Notes: generated by a model from the sequence alone, not told the origin. A DNA stretch of 64,000 nt from G963662605 sp963662605 (GCA_963662605.1 OY759785.1:2232001-2296000); one strand, 5' to 3'; positions 28,258-36,763 are shown, numbered from the stretch's first letter. Translations and numbers: made by a program.

Positions 28258-28369
28258 TAATGTTGTTCACTATAGGAAGGCTAAAAGTAGGGGTAACAAC
28301 AACAACGCTGCCGCTATCGGCATTAGTTGTGCTAAAGTTCAATAAATTATTTTGCGTTGTTGTTTTCAT
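28208..28369 (-). CDS. ilv operon leader peptide (53 aa, Ile/Leu/Val rich)
   Basis: A 53-codon frame directly downstream of a strong promoter and ending 124 nt before ilvD. It has eight Ile, seven Leu and six Val codons, including four consecutive GTT (codons 22-25). Of its last 22 codons, 14 are Ile, Leu or Val, with ATT three times in a row (49-51) just before the stop. It also has seven Thr codons. The last residues read LSIIILR. This is the composition expected of an attenuator leader whose ribosome stalls when charged branched-chain tRNAs are scarce. The peptide itself needs no function. No Shine-Dalgarno is visible, and the promoter position suggests a nearly leaderless message. Confidence 0.85.
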   Translation of the reverse strand: MKTTTQNNLLNFSTTNADSGSVVVVTPTFSLPIVNNIIGILSILSVLSIIILR

Positions 28370-28377
28370 ATTGAGTA

Positions 28378-28408
28378 CAAAGATACAGGATGTTTACTTA
28401 TTTGTCAA
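28378..28408 (-). promoter_or_regulatory. Promoter of the ilv leader and operon
   Basis: On the minus strand TTGACA (28408-28403) is followed after 17 nt by TATCTTTG (28385-28378), a perfect match to the Bacteroidota -7 element TAnnTTTG. The leader ATG begins only 8 nt after this box. Confidence 0.75.
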
Positions 28409-28801
28409 GGATAAAAAGAAAAAATAATTAAAAAAAAGAATAAAAATGAGCAAGAACCTTAAAAAATAAGTTAATGAGTGCATAAAAATACATAATGTTA
28501 AGTAAAACAGAGGACTAATGTATCACAACAGCTTGAGAATCAATAAGTTAAGCGAAAATCCGGAGAAACCCGAACATAACGCGGGGGATGATTAAGATTA
28601 TTTAACAAATAAACGGAAAATACTTTTTGTGAATTACTAATATTGTAGATATTTTAAAAAAACTGTAGATAGACGCTTATTTAAAAGTGATGAGCAGGGT
28701 AATGCCCGGGCTTTGGCTGACTTTGTAAATTGATTCGATTAATGCGATAAATCGGCAGGTAATACTGTCAAGAGTTTATAAATTAACACTAAGGATGAGT
28801 C
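28409..28801. other. Gene-free region upstream of the T9SS protein
   Basis: About 390 AT-rich bases. I see no gene or recognised riboswitch. A small GGGTAATGCCC hairpin near 28698-28708 and a CGATT..AATCG inverted repeat near 28737-28755 are present. An AAGGA Shine-Dalgarno closes the region. The promoter for the plus-strand gene must lie here but could not be fixed. Confidence 0.5.
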
Positions 28802-31519
28802 ATGAATACTATGCTTCGGTTTTGGTCACTCACATTCTTTTTAATTGTTTTTACTTCCAGCGTGTTTGCTGTTGATTCACCGGTTCCAACTGCTCCTGTG
28901 CCCGGTTCGGCAGGGAATGCTATTACCTGTTCTATCACCTGGGATCCTGTAGCAACCGCAACCAAATACTGGGTTACACTTTCAACAGAACCTGATAACA
29001 TACATGGTGTTGTTTATGCCGATACTGTTTATGGAACTTCTTTGAATCTCAGCGGAATGCTGACAAACAACAGAACTTACTATTTCCGTTTGTGGGCTTG
29101 GGATGATTCATTCTGGTCATCAAATTCAACCGTGTACGATTTTACTACAGCAATTTCGAATCCTGTTTTGGTTTTACCGGTGCATGGAGCCTCTGATGTA
29201 ACGGTTGTTCCAACATTAGCATGGAATGCTGTTGATGGTGCTGAATCTTACAACCTTGTTGTCGCAAAAGATAATGCTTTTACCGATGTTGTTTTATCCA
29301 AAACAGCTTTAACTGAAATTGCTTATGAGATTCCTCCGTACTTGTTAGAAAATTCTACACAGTACCACTGGAAAGTCGAAGCAGTCAAGGGGACAGAAGT
29401 AACTTCTGCCACAAGTAACTTTACAACTATTTCTTCTGTAATACCTACATTAGTTAATCCTGTAGATGGAGTTGAAAGCTATTCCTATGATAATCCGGTC
29501 TTTACATGGACCTATACACAGAATATCGAAGGAATTTATGCGACATTAGAGCTTTCTTTAGATCCTACTTTCCAGACCGGAATTACCAGTTATAGTGTAG
29601 GCAATTACATTTACTATTATTTCCCGAATCAACTCCTGCTTGGAAAAACATATTACTGGAGAGTTTTTACAAGTACGGCATCGGGTGTTATCAGAACATT
29701 CTCAGAGATTCATTCATTTACAACATTTGGCAGATCAACTGCTCCTGTTTTAGCATGGCCGGTTGGCGGTGCCGTTGTTTATACGAATGATGTAACTTTG
29801 AGCTGGTATGTTCCAACCGGTGCATACGGACTTACATTCATATATCAATACAAAAAAACGGCTGATGTGGACTGGTCAGCTGAGTTTTCAACTACCGCAG
29901 TTAACACAGAAATTAGTGGCTTAGTACCGGGCACAGCATATCAATATCGTATTAAATCGTATAATGGAAATGCGTATTCCGATTGGGTTCAGGATTCGTT
30001 CGTAACTAACGGAGAAGGTACTTTAACGACTCCAATAGCCGCATGGCCTGTTGAAAATCCACCGGTTTATACGTTAGCCCCACAGGTAGCCTGGTATTTA
30101 ACTGCCAGCAGTGCCGGTTTAGATTATATCGTCGGATATGGTACTGATTCAAACCCTGCAACCTTTACGGAATTAGCTCCGGTTTCATGTTTGTATACGG
30201 ATATTCCTGCATTAACTGCCGGTCAATCATATTTCTGGGCAGTTAAATCAGTTAACTCACTCGGTCAAGCTTCGGCATGGTCTAATGTCGGCAGCTTTAC
30301 AGTTTACGGAAACGTAGCTGATATAAAACCTGTACTGAATTATCCGGTTGAGGATGCGACTGTTTATACATTCCTCCCGACCTTAAGCTGGTCAGCCGGT
30401 GCAGCAGGCGTTGTCAATTACGATGTATATTGTAAAAAATCAACGGATGCAGCTTATACATTATTAACACCGACTCACACTGATTTGAACTATTTTATTT
30501 TTGCAACCCCGTTAGATCCGGGTACAACATATGATTGGTATGTGGTTGCATATAATGCCAGCAGCGCTCCATCAACATCTGATGTTGGTGTATTTGAGAC
30601 AGTCGGTGGTTCAGGCTCATTAGATCCGATTATCATTGAACCTAAAGACGGTGTTACAAGCTGGACTACAACTCCATTATTGAAATGGTATATCTCCGGT
30701 ATGTCCGGATATCCTGTTACGTATGAAGTAGAAGTTGCTACTGATGCAGAATTTACTGATCTGGTTTATCATGTTACGGATAATCCGTTGATCTATTCTA
30801 TTCCTGATACTTTGACTCACGGGCAAACATATTTCTGGAGAGTTCGCTCCACAGCCGGTAGTGTAACATCTGACTGGTCAAGCCCTGTTGAATCATTTGT
30901 AATTTATGCAGATGAAGCTCCGGTTGAACCTCGCCTCGCGGGTTTGAACAAAGGCAATGTAGTTAATACCTTATCACCGGTTCTCTCATGGTATAAACCG
31001 GTTGCGTCAAGTGCATTAACATACAATCTGCAATATTCTACAAATAAAGATTTCTCGAATGCGGTTACAATTAATGACTTGTCAACAATGTCAAAGAAAA
31101 TTGATAATTTGACCTCCGGCAGTACCTATTACTGGAGAGTCCAATCCAAGACAGCGAAGGGCAGTGCGTCTATATTCTCAAATACCGGTTCGTTCATTGC
31201 GAATAAAGTTACCGCTGTTCAGAATGAACAGAAAAGGCCGATGGAATTCAGTCTATCACAGAACTATCCTAACCCATTCAATCCGACAACGACCATCTCG
31301 TTTGGATTGAAGAATGAATCATTCGTTACCCTGAAAGTATATGATATGATGGGCAGGGAAGTTCGCACACTGGTCAGCGAAACCCGCAAAGCCGGTACCT
31401 ATGAACTGCAATGGAGAGGCGATAATAATTTCGGACAGAGCGTCGCTTCAGGTATGTATCTCTATAAGATTACTGCCGGCAACTTCGTTCAGGTCAAGAA
31501 GATGTTATTCTTGAAGTAA
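28802..31519 (+). CDS. Secreted multi-domain fibronectin-like protein with T9SS sorting domain
   Basis: A 905-residue exported protein of unknown binding target. A signal peptide (MLRFWSLTFFLIVFTSSVFA) is followed by eight tandem fibronectin type III-like modules of about 90-100 residues, each opening with P.L..PV.GA..Y...P.LSW and closing with TYYWRV-like strands; modules 4-7 are especially alike. The last 90 residues are a type A T9SS sorting domain (SLSQNYPNPFNPTTTISFGL, then VYDMMGREVRTL and a GMYLYKITAG end), which directs crossing of the outer membrane and anchoring or release. Start ATG at 28802 has AAGGA 6 nt upstream. Probably monocistronic: a strong terminator follows. Confidence 0.88.
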   Translation: MNTMLRFWSLTFFLIVFTSSVFAVDSPVPTAPVPGSAGNAITCSITWDPVATATKYWVTLSTEPDNIHGVVYADTVYGTSLNLSGMLTNNRTYYFRLWAWDDSFWSSNSTVYDFTTAISNPVLVLPVHGASDVTVVPTLAWNAVDGAESYNLVVAKDNAFTDVVLSKTALTEIAYEIPPYLLENSTQYHWKVEAVKGTEVTSATSNFTTISSVIPTLVNPVDGVESYSYDNPVFTWTYTQNIEGIYATLELSLDPTFQTGITSYSVGNYIYYYFPNQLLLGKTYYWRVFTSTASGVIRTFSEIHSFTTFGRSTAPVLAWPVGGAVVYTNDVTLSWYVPTGAYGLTFIYQYKKTADVDWSAEFSTTAVNTEISGLVPGTAYQYRIKSYNGNAYSDWVQDSFVTNGEGTLTTPIAAWPVENPPVYTLAPQVAWYLTASSAGLDYIVGYGTDSNPATFTELAPVSCLYTDIPALTAGQSYFWAVKSVNSLGQASAWSNVGSFTVYGNVADIKPVLNYPVEDATVYTFLPTLSWSAGAAGVVNYDVYCKKSTDAAYTLLTPTHTDLNYFIFATPLDPGTTYDWYVVAYNASSAPSTSDVGVFETVGGSGSLDPIIIEPKDGVTSWTTTPLLKWYISGMSGYPVTYEVEVATDAEFTDLVYHVTDNPLIYSIPDTLTHGQTYFWRVRSTAGSVTSDWSSPVESFVIYADEAPVEPRLAGLNKGNVVNTLSPVLSWYKPVASSALTYNLQYSTNKDFSNAVTINDLSTMSKKIDNLTSGSTYYWRVQSKTAKGSASIFSNTGSFIANKVTAVQNEQKRPMEFSLSQNYPNPFNPTTTISFGLKNESFVTLKVYDMMGREVRTLVSETRKAGTYELQWRGDNNFGQSVASGMYLYKITAGNFVQVKKMLFLK

Positions 31520-31542
31520 TCTTCGCAAAGAAGTGATTATTT

Positions 31543-31570
31543 GAGGCGGTCTCTGACCGCCTCTTTTTTT
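31543..31570 (+). terminator. Terminator after the T9SS protein gene
   Basis: Perfect 9-bp stem GAGGCGGTC / GACCGCCTC with a TCT loop and seven T. Confidence 0.94.
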
Positions 31571-31600
31571 ACGATTAGGCGAAGTTTTCTCGCAATTTTA

Positions 31601-31632
31601 TTTGTCTAATATGCAGTAAAATGTTACTTTAG
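31601..31632 (+). promoter_or_regulatory. Putative promoter of the thr leader
   Basis: TTTG at 31601-31604, then 20 nt, then TACTTTAG at 31625-31632, one mismatch from TAnnTTTG. Transcription would start about 20 nt before the leader ATG. Confidence 0.5.
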
Positions 31633-31658
31633 TGTATAAAATTTCAAAAAAGCATAAA

Positions 31659-31715
31659 ATGTTTATAAATATAACTACAACAACCACTACTATGACAACT
31701 CCTCCGGGAAGGTGA
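31659..31715 (+). CDS. thr operon leader peptide (18 aa, Thr/Ile)
   Basis: An 18-codon frame reading MFINITTTTTTMTTPPGR and then TGA. Eight of its codons are Thr (six in a row, 31674-31691) and two are Ile ATA, the same amino acid classes as the enterobacterial thrL leader but an unrelated sequence. The stop codon sits at the foot of the antiterminator stem. The frame is far too short for standard gene calling but its composition and position before thrA make it very likely to be translated. Confidence 0.88.
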   Translation: MFINITTTTTTMTTPPGR

Positions 31716-31780
31716 AGTTGGTTGATGTATTTTACCATTAAAATGTAAAACCGACTTCACAAAGAAGCCGGTTTTTTTTT
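31712..31780 (+). promoter_or_regulatory. thr operon transcription attenuator
   Basis: GTGAAGTTGGTT (31712-31723) pairs with AACCGACTTCAC (31749-31760), 12 bp with one G-U: the antiterminator. The same 31749-31758 arm instead pairs with GAAGCCGGTT (31764-31773), one mismatch, followed by nine T: the terminator. The two are mutually exclusive. A ribosome finishing the leader covers 31712-31723 and lets the terminator form; one stalled in the Thr run leaves the antiterminator free. Confidence 0.88.
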
Positions 31781-31805
31781 GTTCACTTATTTATATGAGT
31801 CAAAA

Positions 31806-34247
31806 ATGAAAGTTCTGAAATTTGGAGGTTCATCTGTTAGGGACGCGGAGCGCATTAAACACGCGGTAAAACTTGTTATTGCTGAAAATAAAAAAGAACC
31901 TGTAAAAGGTGTCGTATTTTCAGCATATCAGGGAGTCACTAACGACCTGATTAAAATCAGTCATCTCGCTTCAGACCGTAACATATTATATGTTGATGAG
32001 TTTAAAAAGCTTAAGGCTCGCCATGTAAACACTGCCAGAGAATTGCTTTCACCAAAGTATCAGGCTCAAGTGCTGCCGAAGCTCAATGGCGCTTTGGATG
32101 ATCTTGAGGAAGTATTGCGCGGGGTATACCTTATTAAAGAACTTTCGACAAAAATTCTTGATTTTGTCCAAGGATTCGGCGAAATACTTTCTAATTTGAC
32201 AATCACCGGTTTATTTAATGAGCTTGGCGTAGAGGCTGAGTTTCTGGATACCCGATTGATTATTAAAACCGACGATAATTTCGGTTCAGCCGTTGTTCTT
32301 TTTGATGAGACGAACGCGCTGATTAAAGAGTACTTTAAGAAGCATAAAAAACTTCAGATCATTACGGGATTCATCGCTTCGACTCTCGGCTCTGAAACCA
32401 CAACGATTGGCCGTGGAGGATCGGATTACACGGTTTCCATCATCGGTGCAGCAATCAATGCTTCCATCATTGAGATATGGACGGATGTGGACGGTGTGTT
32501 AACAGCAGATCCTAAAAAGGTTCGTGATGCATTCCCGGTCAGAAACATGGTTTATGAAGAAGCTATTGAGCTTTCACATTTCGGTGCCAGAGTAATCTAT
32601 CCACCGACGATGCAGCCTGTTGCCCAAAAGAAAATACCGATTGTCATTAAAAATACTTTTAATCCATCATTCCCGGGCACGGTTATCGGAGTAAAATCCG
32701 ACTCTGATTATTTGATTAAGGGTATATCATCCATAGACGACATAAATGTCATCCGTGTTCAGGGAAGCGGCATTGTCGGTATGGTCGGCATGGCTACAAT
32801 TGCAGCCAGAGTTTTCAAAGCACTTGCTAAAGAGAATATAAATATAATTCTTATTACTCAAGCATCCTCGGAACGCTCAATCTGTCTCGCAGTTCTACCG
32901 GAATTTGCCAAGTTGGCAAAACATGCACTTGAAAAAGAATTTTATTCCGAGGTAAGAACAAAAATTATCAATGAGATTATTGTTGAGCCTGATTGCGCAG
33001 TTATTGCGGTAGTCGGTAAGCATATGCGGAAAACACCGGGTATCTCCGGGAAATTCTTCAGCGCTTTGGGTGATAGTAAGATAAATATCACTGCTATCGC
33101 CCAGGGTTCATCGGAGTTAAACATTTCTGCTGTTATCAGCAAGAAAGATGCACTCCGTGCCCTGAACGTCATTCATCATAAATTCTTCTCAAGCAGTAAG
33201 TCGGAAGTTATTAACCTGTTCTTAGCGGGATATGGGAATGTCGGTTCTGCTCTTGTTGATCTGGTACAAAAGAATCAGGACTTGTATCATCGTATTCGCA
33301 TTCACGGTGTCATTAATTCGACGAAAATGGTGATCTCGGATAAAGAAATCAGTGTACAGAATCTGAAGAAAGAGCTTCATGATTCGAAGGTGCCTTCGGA
33401 TTTGAAAGCATTTGCAAAGAAGATCAAAGAACTTAATTATCCTAATTCCGTATTTGTTGATGTGACAGCAAGTGAATTACTGCCGGATATCTATTTGGAT
33501 GTTTTGCGTGCAGGCGCTCATATTGTTGCTGCCAATAAAAAAGCCACAACGCGGGATTATACTTTTTATTCAAAACTGAAAGAAACCGCAGAAGAGAATA
33601 ACGTACGGTTTTTATTTGAAACAAACGTTGGGGCCGCACTGCCTGTTATCTCCACCATGAATGACCTGATCAGGGCGGGGGATAAGATTACAAGAATTGA
33701 AGGCGTATTGTCGGGCACACTCAGTTTTATCTTCAACAATCTTTCTTCAACAAAAAAATTCTCCAAGCTTGTTAAAGAAGCTAAGGAATTGGGTTATACT
33801 GAGCCGGATGTCCGTGAGGATTTAAGCGGTATGGATGCCGCCCGTAAGATTCTCATTCTTATCCGCGAGTCCGGTCACAAGTTTGAATTAAGCGATTTGT
33901 CGGTTCAAAACCTGGTGCCGACGAAATACCGGAAGATAGCATCGGTTGCCGATTTCATGAAAAGACTTCCGGAACTTGATGAGTATTTTGATAAACGATA
34001 CGCAGATGCCAAGAAAAAGGGTTGTGTTCTGCGCTATATCTCATCGTTTGAAAACGGAAGAGCTACTGTTCAGCTGAAAGAAGTTGACAAGAAGCATCCA
34101 GCTTATAATTTGGCAGGGACAGAGAATATCATAGCTTATTATACCGATTACTATAATACTGCACCTCAAGTCGTAAACGGACCCGGCGCGGGTACGCAGC
34201 TTACCGGGGTTGGTATTATTTCAGACATATTTAAAATCTTCGGTTGA
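31806..34247 (+). CDS. thrA: Bifunctional aspartokinase / homoserine dehydrogenase
   Basis: Catalyses the first and third steps from aspartate to homoserine. The 813-residue protein joins an aspartokinase (KFGGSSVRD at the N-terminus; GRGGSDYTVSIIGAAI near residue 204; DVDGVLTADPK), two ACT regulatory repeats (about 310-460, with GMVGMATIAARVFKAL and ITAIAQGSSELNIS), and a homoserine dehydrogenase (FLAGYGNVGSALVDL near residue 476; ATSRDY-like AANKKATTRDY; EGVLSGTLSFIFN; GAGTQLTGVGIISD at the end). The frame is open from 31779, but that start lies in the terminator U tract, and ATG 31806 begins the family N-terminus. Confidence 0.96.
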   Translation: MKVLKFGGSSVRDAERIKHAVKLVIAENKKEPVKGVVFSAYQGVTNDLIKISHLASDRNILYVDEFKKLKARHVNTARELLSPKYQAQVLPKLNGALDDLEEVLRGVYLIKELSTKILDFVQGFGEILSNLTITGLFNELGVEAEFLDTRLIIKTDDNFGSAVVLFDETNALIKEYFKKHKKLQIITGFIASTLGSETTTIGRGGSDYTVSIIGAAINASIIEIWTDVDGVLTADPKKVRDAFPVRNMVYEEAIELSHFGARVIYPPTMQPVAQKKIPIVIKNTFNPSFPGTVIGVKSDSDYLIKGISSIDDINVIRVQGSGIVGMVGMATIAARVFKALAKENINIILITQASSERSICLAVLPEFAKLAKHALEKEFYSEVRTKIINEIIVEPDCAVIAVVGKHMRKTPGISGKFFSALGDSKINITAIAQGSSELNISAVISKKDALRALNVIHHKFFSSSKSEVINLFLAGYGNVGSALVDLVQKNQDLYHRIRIHGVINSTKMVISDKEISVQNLKKELHDSKVPSDLKAFAKKIKELNYPNSVFVDVTASELLPDIYLDVLRAGAHIVAANKKATTRDYTFYSKLKETAEENNVRFLFETNVGAALPVISTMNDLIRAGDKITRIEGVLSGTLSFIFNNLSSTKKFSKLVKEAKELGYTEPDVREDLSGMDAARKILILIRESGHKFELSDLSVQNLVPTKYRKIASVADFMKRLPELDEYFDKRYADAKKKGCVLRYISSFENGRATVQLKEVDKKHPAYNLAGTENIIAYYTDYYNTAPQVVNGPGAGTQLTGVGIISDIFKIFG

Positions 34248-34250
34248 TAT

Positions 34251-35210
34251 ATGGAATCGTACTTACTCAAACATAAATACGCTAAAGTATTTGCGCCCGC
34301 AAGTGTATCGAACGTTGGGCCGGGATTTGATGTGCTTGGTTTTGCATTGGAAGAACCGGGTGATTACATTGAAGTTAAAGTGACCGATACTCCTGGCGTG
34401 AGCATCAAAAAAATTACCGGAGACGGTGGCAAATTGAGCCACGATGCCGAAAGAAATACAGCATCGTTTGCGGCGCTTTCTTTTCTCAATTTCATCAAAG
34501 CCGATTTTGGCGTTGAGATGACGATAAATAAGAAAATGCCTTTTGCCAGCGGATTAGGTTCCAGCGCAGCAAGTGCAGTTGGAGGCGTCTTTGCCGTGAA
34601 TGCGCTTTTACAAAACAAGCTGCCGAATGAAGAGTTAATTATGCACGCCCTTGAGGGGGAAAAGATTGCATCCGGTAACAGCTTGCATGCTGATAATGTT
34701 GGCCCTGCTTTGTATGGCGGATTTGTTATCGCAAGAAGCATTTTCCCGATAGATATTATCAAAATCCCTTTCCCAGAAGAACTTGCATGCTTAATCGTGT
34801 ATCCGCATATTGAAATAAAGACGGAAGAGGCGAGAAGAATTCTTCCTGAAATGGTAACGAGAACCAATGCCGTTAAGCAAAGTGCACATGCCGCATCGCT
34901 GATCGCAGGTATTATGCTGAAAGATTATCGGCTCATGGGACGCTCAATGACTGACTTTATCGCAGAGCCGTTGCGTGCGAAATTGATTCCTATGTACAAT
35001 GATCTCAAATCATTTCTCCTTCAATACGGAGCAGTGAGTTTCAATATTTCCGGTTCAGGTCCGACAATGTTCAGTTTCTTCGATAATCATCAGGTGCTTA
35101 AAGATACGGCGCCTAAACTCCGGAAGTTTCTGAAGCAAATGAGCATCGAAACAGATGTTTATATAACTAAAGTCAATAATCAAGGTCCTAAAATCATACA
35201 AGTAAAATGA
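34251..35210 (+). CDS. thrB: Homoserine kinase
   Basis: GHMP-family kinase phosphorylating homoserine. The 319-residue protein has VFAPASVSNVGPGFDVLGFAL at the N-terminus, split as the substrate motif, and the ATP loop MPFASGLGSSAASAVGG (about residue 94), with the third GHMP motif in NISGSGPTMFSFF (about residue 265). It begins 3 nt after the thrA stop and its stop overlaps the thrC start by 4 nt, so the thrABC genes are one translationally coupled unit. Confidence 0.96.
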   Translation: MESYLLKHKYAKVFAPASVSNVGPGFDVLGFALEEPGDYIEVKVTDTPGVSIKKITGDGGKLSHDAERNTASFAALSFLNFIKADFGVEMTINKKMPFASGLGSSAASAVGGVFAVNALLQNKLPNEELIMHALEGEKIASGNSLHADNVGPALYGGFVIARSIFPIDIIKIPFPEELACLIVYPHIEIKTEEARRILPEMVTRTNAVKQSAHAASLIAGIMLKDYRLMGRSMTDFIAEPLRAKLIPMYNDLKSFLLQYGAVSFNISGSGPTMFSFFDNHQVLKDTAPKLRKFLKQMSIETDVYITKVNNQGPKIIQVK

Positions 35211-36514
35211 AATATTTAAGCACAAGAAATAGCGATTTACGATATTCTTTCGGTGATGCAGTAATAAAAGGACTGGCAGACGACGGGGGATTATTCCTTC
35301 CGGAGTTTATTCCGGTTTTACCCGATTCATTCTTCAAGAATATTGAAAAACTCTCGTTTACGGAAATAGCATTTGAGATTGCAAGTAAATTCATTGATGA
35401 TATTTCGGAAGATGATTTGCGCGGAATTGTTGAAGACGCTATCAATTTTCCTGCTCCTGTCGTTCCTTTAAACGGGAATTATTCGATACTGGAACTATTC
35501 CATGGTAATACTTGTGCATTTAAGGATTTCGGCGCACGGTTTTTAGCCGGAGCTCTTTCTCATTATCTGAAAAAACGTGAGCAAAGATGTACGATATTGG
35601 TTGCCACATCGGGTGATACCGGTAGTGCGGTTGCAAGCGGCTTTTACGGCAAAGATAATATTGACGTTATCATCCTGTACCCATCAGGCAAAGTAAGCAG
35701 GATTCAGGAGCAGCAGCTTACTACATTTGGCAAAAACATAACAGCGTATGAAATTGACGGTGTTTTTGATGATTGCCAGCGTCTTGTAAAAATGGCTTTT
35801 CTCGATAAGGAATTAACAGACAACTATTTTCTTACATCGGCAAATTCAATAAATATAGGCCGGTTGCTGCCTCAGTCATTTTACTATGTCAACGCATGGA
35901 AACAGGTTAAGGACAAAGAGAAAGACGTTGTTTTTGTTGTTCCGAGCGGCAACCTCGGAAACCTGACAAGCGGCATTCTTGCTAAAACATTCGGACTTCC
36001 GGTGAGATATTTCGTTAGTGCGTTAAATCGTAATGATATATTCAAAAAGTATCTGGAATCGGGTTCTTTTACTCCGGTTCCGTCAATCCCGACAATATCC
36101 AACGCTATGGATGTCGGCAATCCAAGTAATCTGGAACGCATCAGTCACATATTCCAGAATGATATGGATGTATTACAGCAAAACATTCACGCTTATTCAT
36201 ACAGTGACGAACAGACAAAAGACGCGATTAATTCAGCGCATGATGCATATAGTTATGTATTTGATCCGCACGGCGCGGTCGGATATCTGGCAGCTAAAGA
36301 AGATTCTGAGAGATTTACTAGCGATTCGGAATACATCATTCTTGAAACGGCACATCCGGCAAAGTTTTTAGAGGAAGTCAAAGACTCGGAGAAATTTACT
36401 GTGGAAATGCCTGAAAGACTTGCTGAATTTTTGAAGAAAGACAAGGAGTCTGTAAAAGTGGGTAAAGACTATGAAGACTTCAAAAAGAATCTGCTAAAGA
36501 GTCTAAAAAAATAG
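35207..36514 (+). CDS. thrC: Threonine synthase
   Basis: Pyridoxal-phosphate enzyme converting phosphohomoserine to threonine. The 435-residue length matches the longer bacterial/fungal class. Seen are the N-terminal YLSTRNSDLRYSFGDAVIKG, the cofactor lysine in FHGNTCAFKDFGARFLAG (about residue 109), VATSGDTGSAVASGF (phosphate-binding loop), and SANSINIGRLLPQ. It ends the operon; the composite hairpin repeat starts 19 nt after its stop on the same strand and may serve as the 3' end of the message. Confidence 0.95.
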   Translation: MKYLSTRNSDLRYSFGDAVIKGLADDGGLFLPEFIPVLPDSFFKNIEKLSFTEIAFEIASKFIDDISEDDLRGIVEDAINFPAPVVPLNGNYSILELFHGNTCAFKDFGARFLAGALSHYLKKREQRCTILVATSGDTGSAVASGFYGKDNIDVIILYPSGKVSRIQEQQLTTFGKNITAYEIDGVFDDCQRLVKMAFLDKELTDNYFLTSANSINIGRLLPQSFYYVNAWKQVKDKEKDVVFVVPSGNLGNLTSGILAKTFGLPVRYFVSALNRNDIFKKYLESGSFTPVPSIPTISNAMDVGNPSNLERISHIFQNDMDVLQQNIHAYSYSDEQTKDAINSAHDAYSYVFDPHGAVGYLAAKEDSERFTSDSEYIILETAHPAKFLEEVKDSEKFTVEMPERLAEFLKKDKESVKVGKDYEDFKKNLLKSLKK

Positions 36515-36533
36515 TCCACCTGTTTATAAGATA

Positions 36534-36720
36534 TTCCTAACCCACGGGTATGGAACTCAATGTGCAATCTTCTGTGATTATTATTAACACGGTGCTTTAG
36601 CGCCGTGCATTGGATACCCTCACCCAATAAATGGGCTTCAGCCCAATGGAGCCTCGAATATTGGACTAAAGTCCAACATAGATGTAGCTAATCACCACGG
36701 TCTAAAGACCGTGGTTAATG
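36534..36720 (+). repeat. Composite palindromic repeat element, copy B
   Basis: About 187 bp after thrC. In plus-strand order: TTCCTAACCCACGGGTA, then hairpins at 36588-36607 (CACGGTGCT-TT-AGCGCCGTG, one G-T pair), 36632-36645 (TGGGCT-TC-AGCCCA), 36661-36676 (TTGGACT-AA-AGTCCAA) and 36694-36715 (ACCACGGTCT-AA-AGACCGTGGT), ending GTTAATG. It is the reverse complement of copy A at 22921-23105 in window coordinates, but both lie in the same orientation relative to the gene they follow. No transposase is adjacent. Confidence 0.9.
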
Positions 36721-36763
36721 ATGATGATTTCTCATCAGACCCTTTACCCATGAATGAGGTTGA

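Noticed and set aside
28224..28427. 67-codon plus-strand frame upstream of ilvD
   Set aside because: It is antisense to the ilv leader peptide and promoter; the minus-strand frame has the meaningful codon composition and the promoter.
28620..28760. Possible riboswitch upstream of the T9SS protein
   Set aside because: Small hairpins exist, but I could not match the conserved core of any riboswitch class, including cyclic di-GMP.
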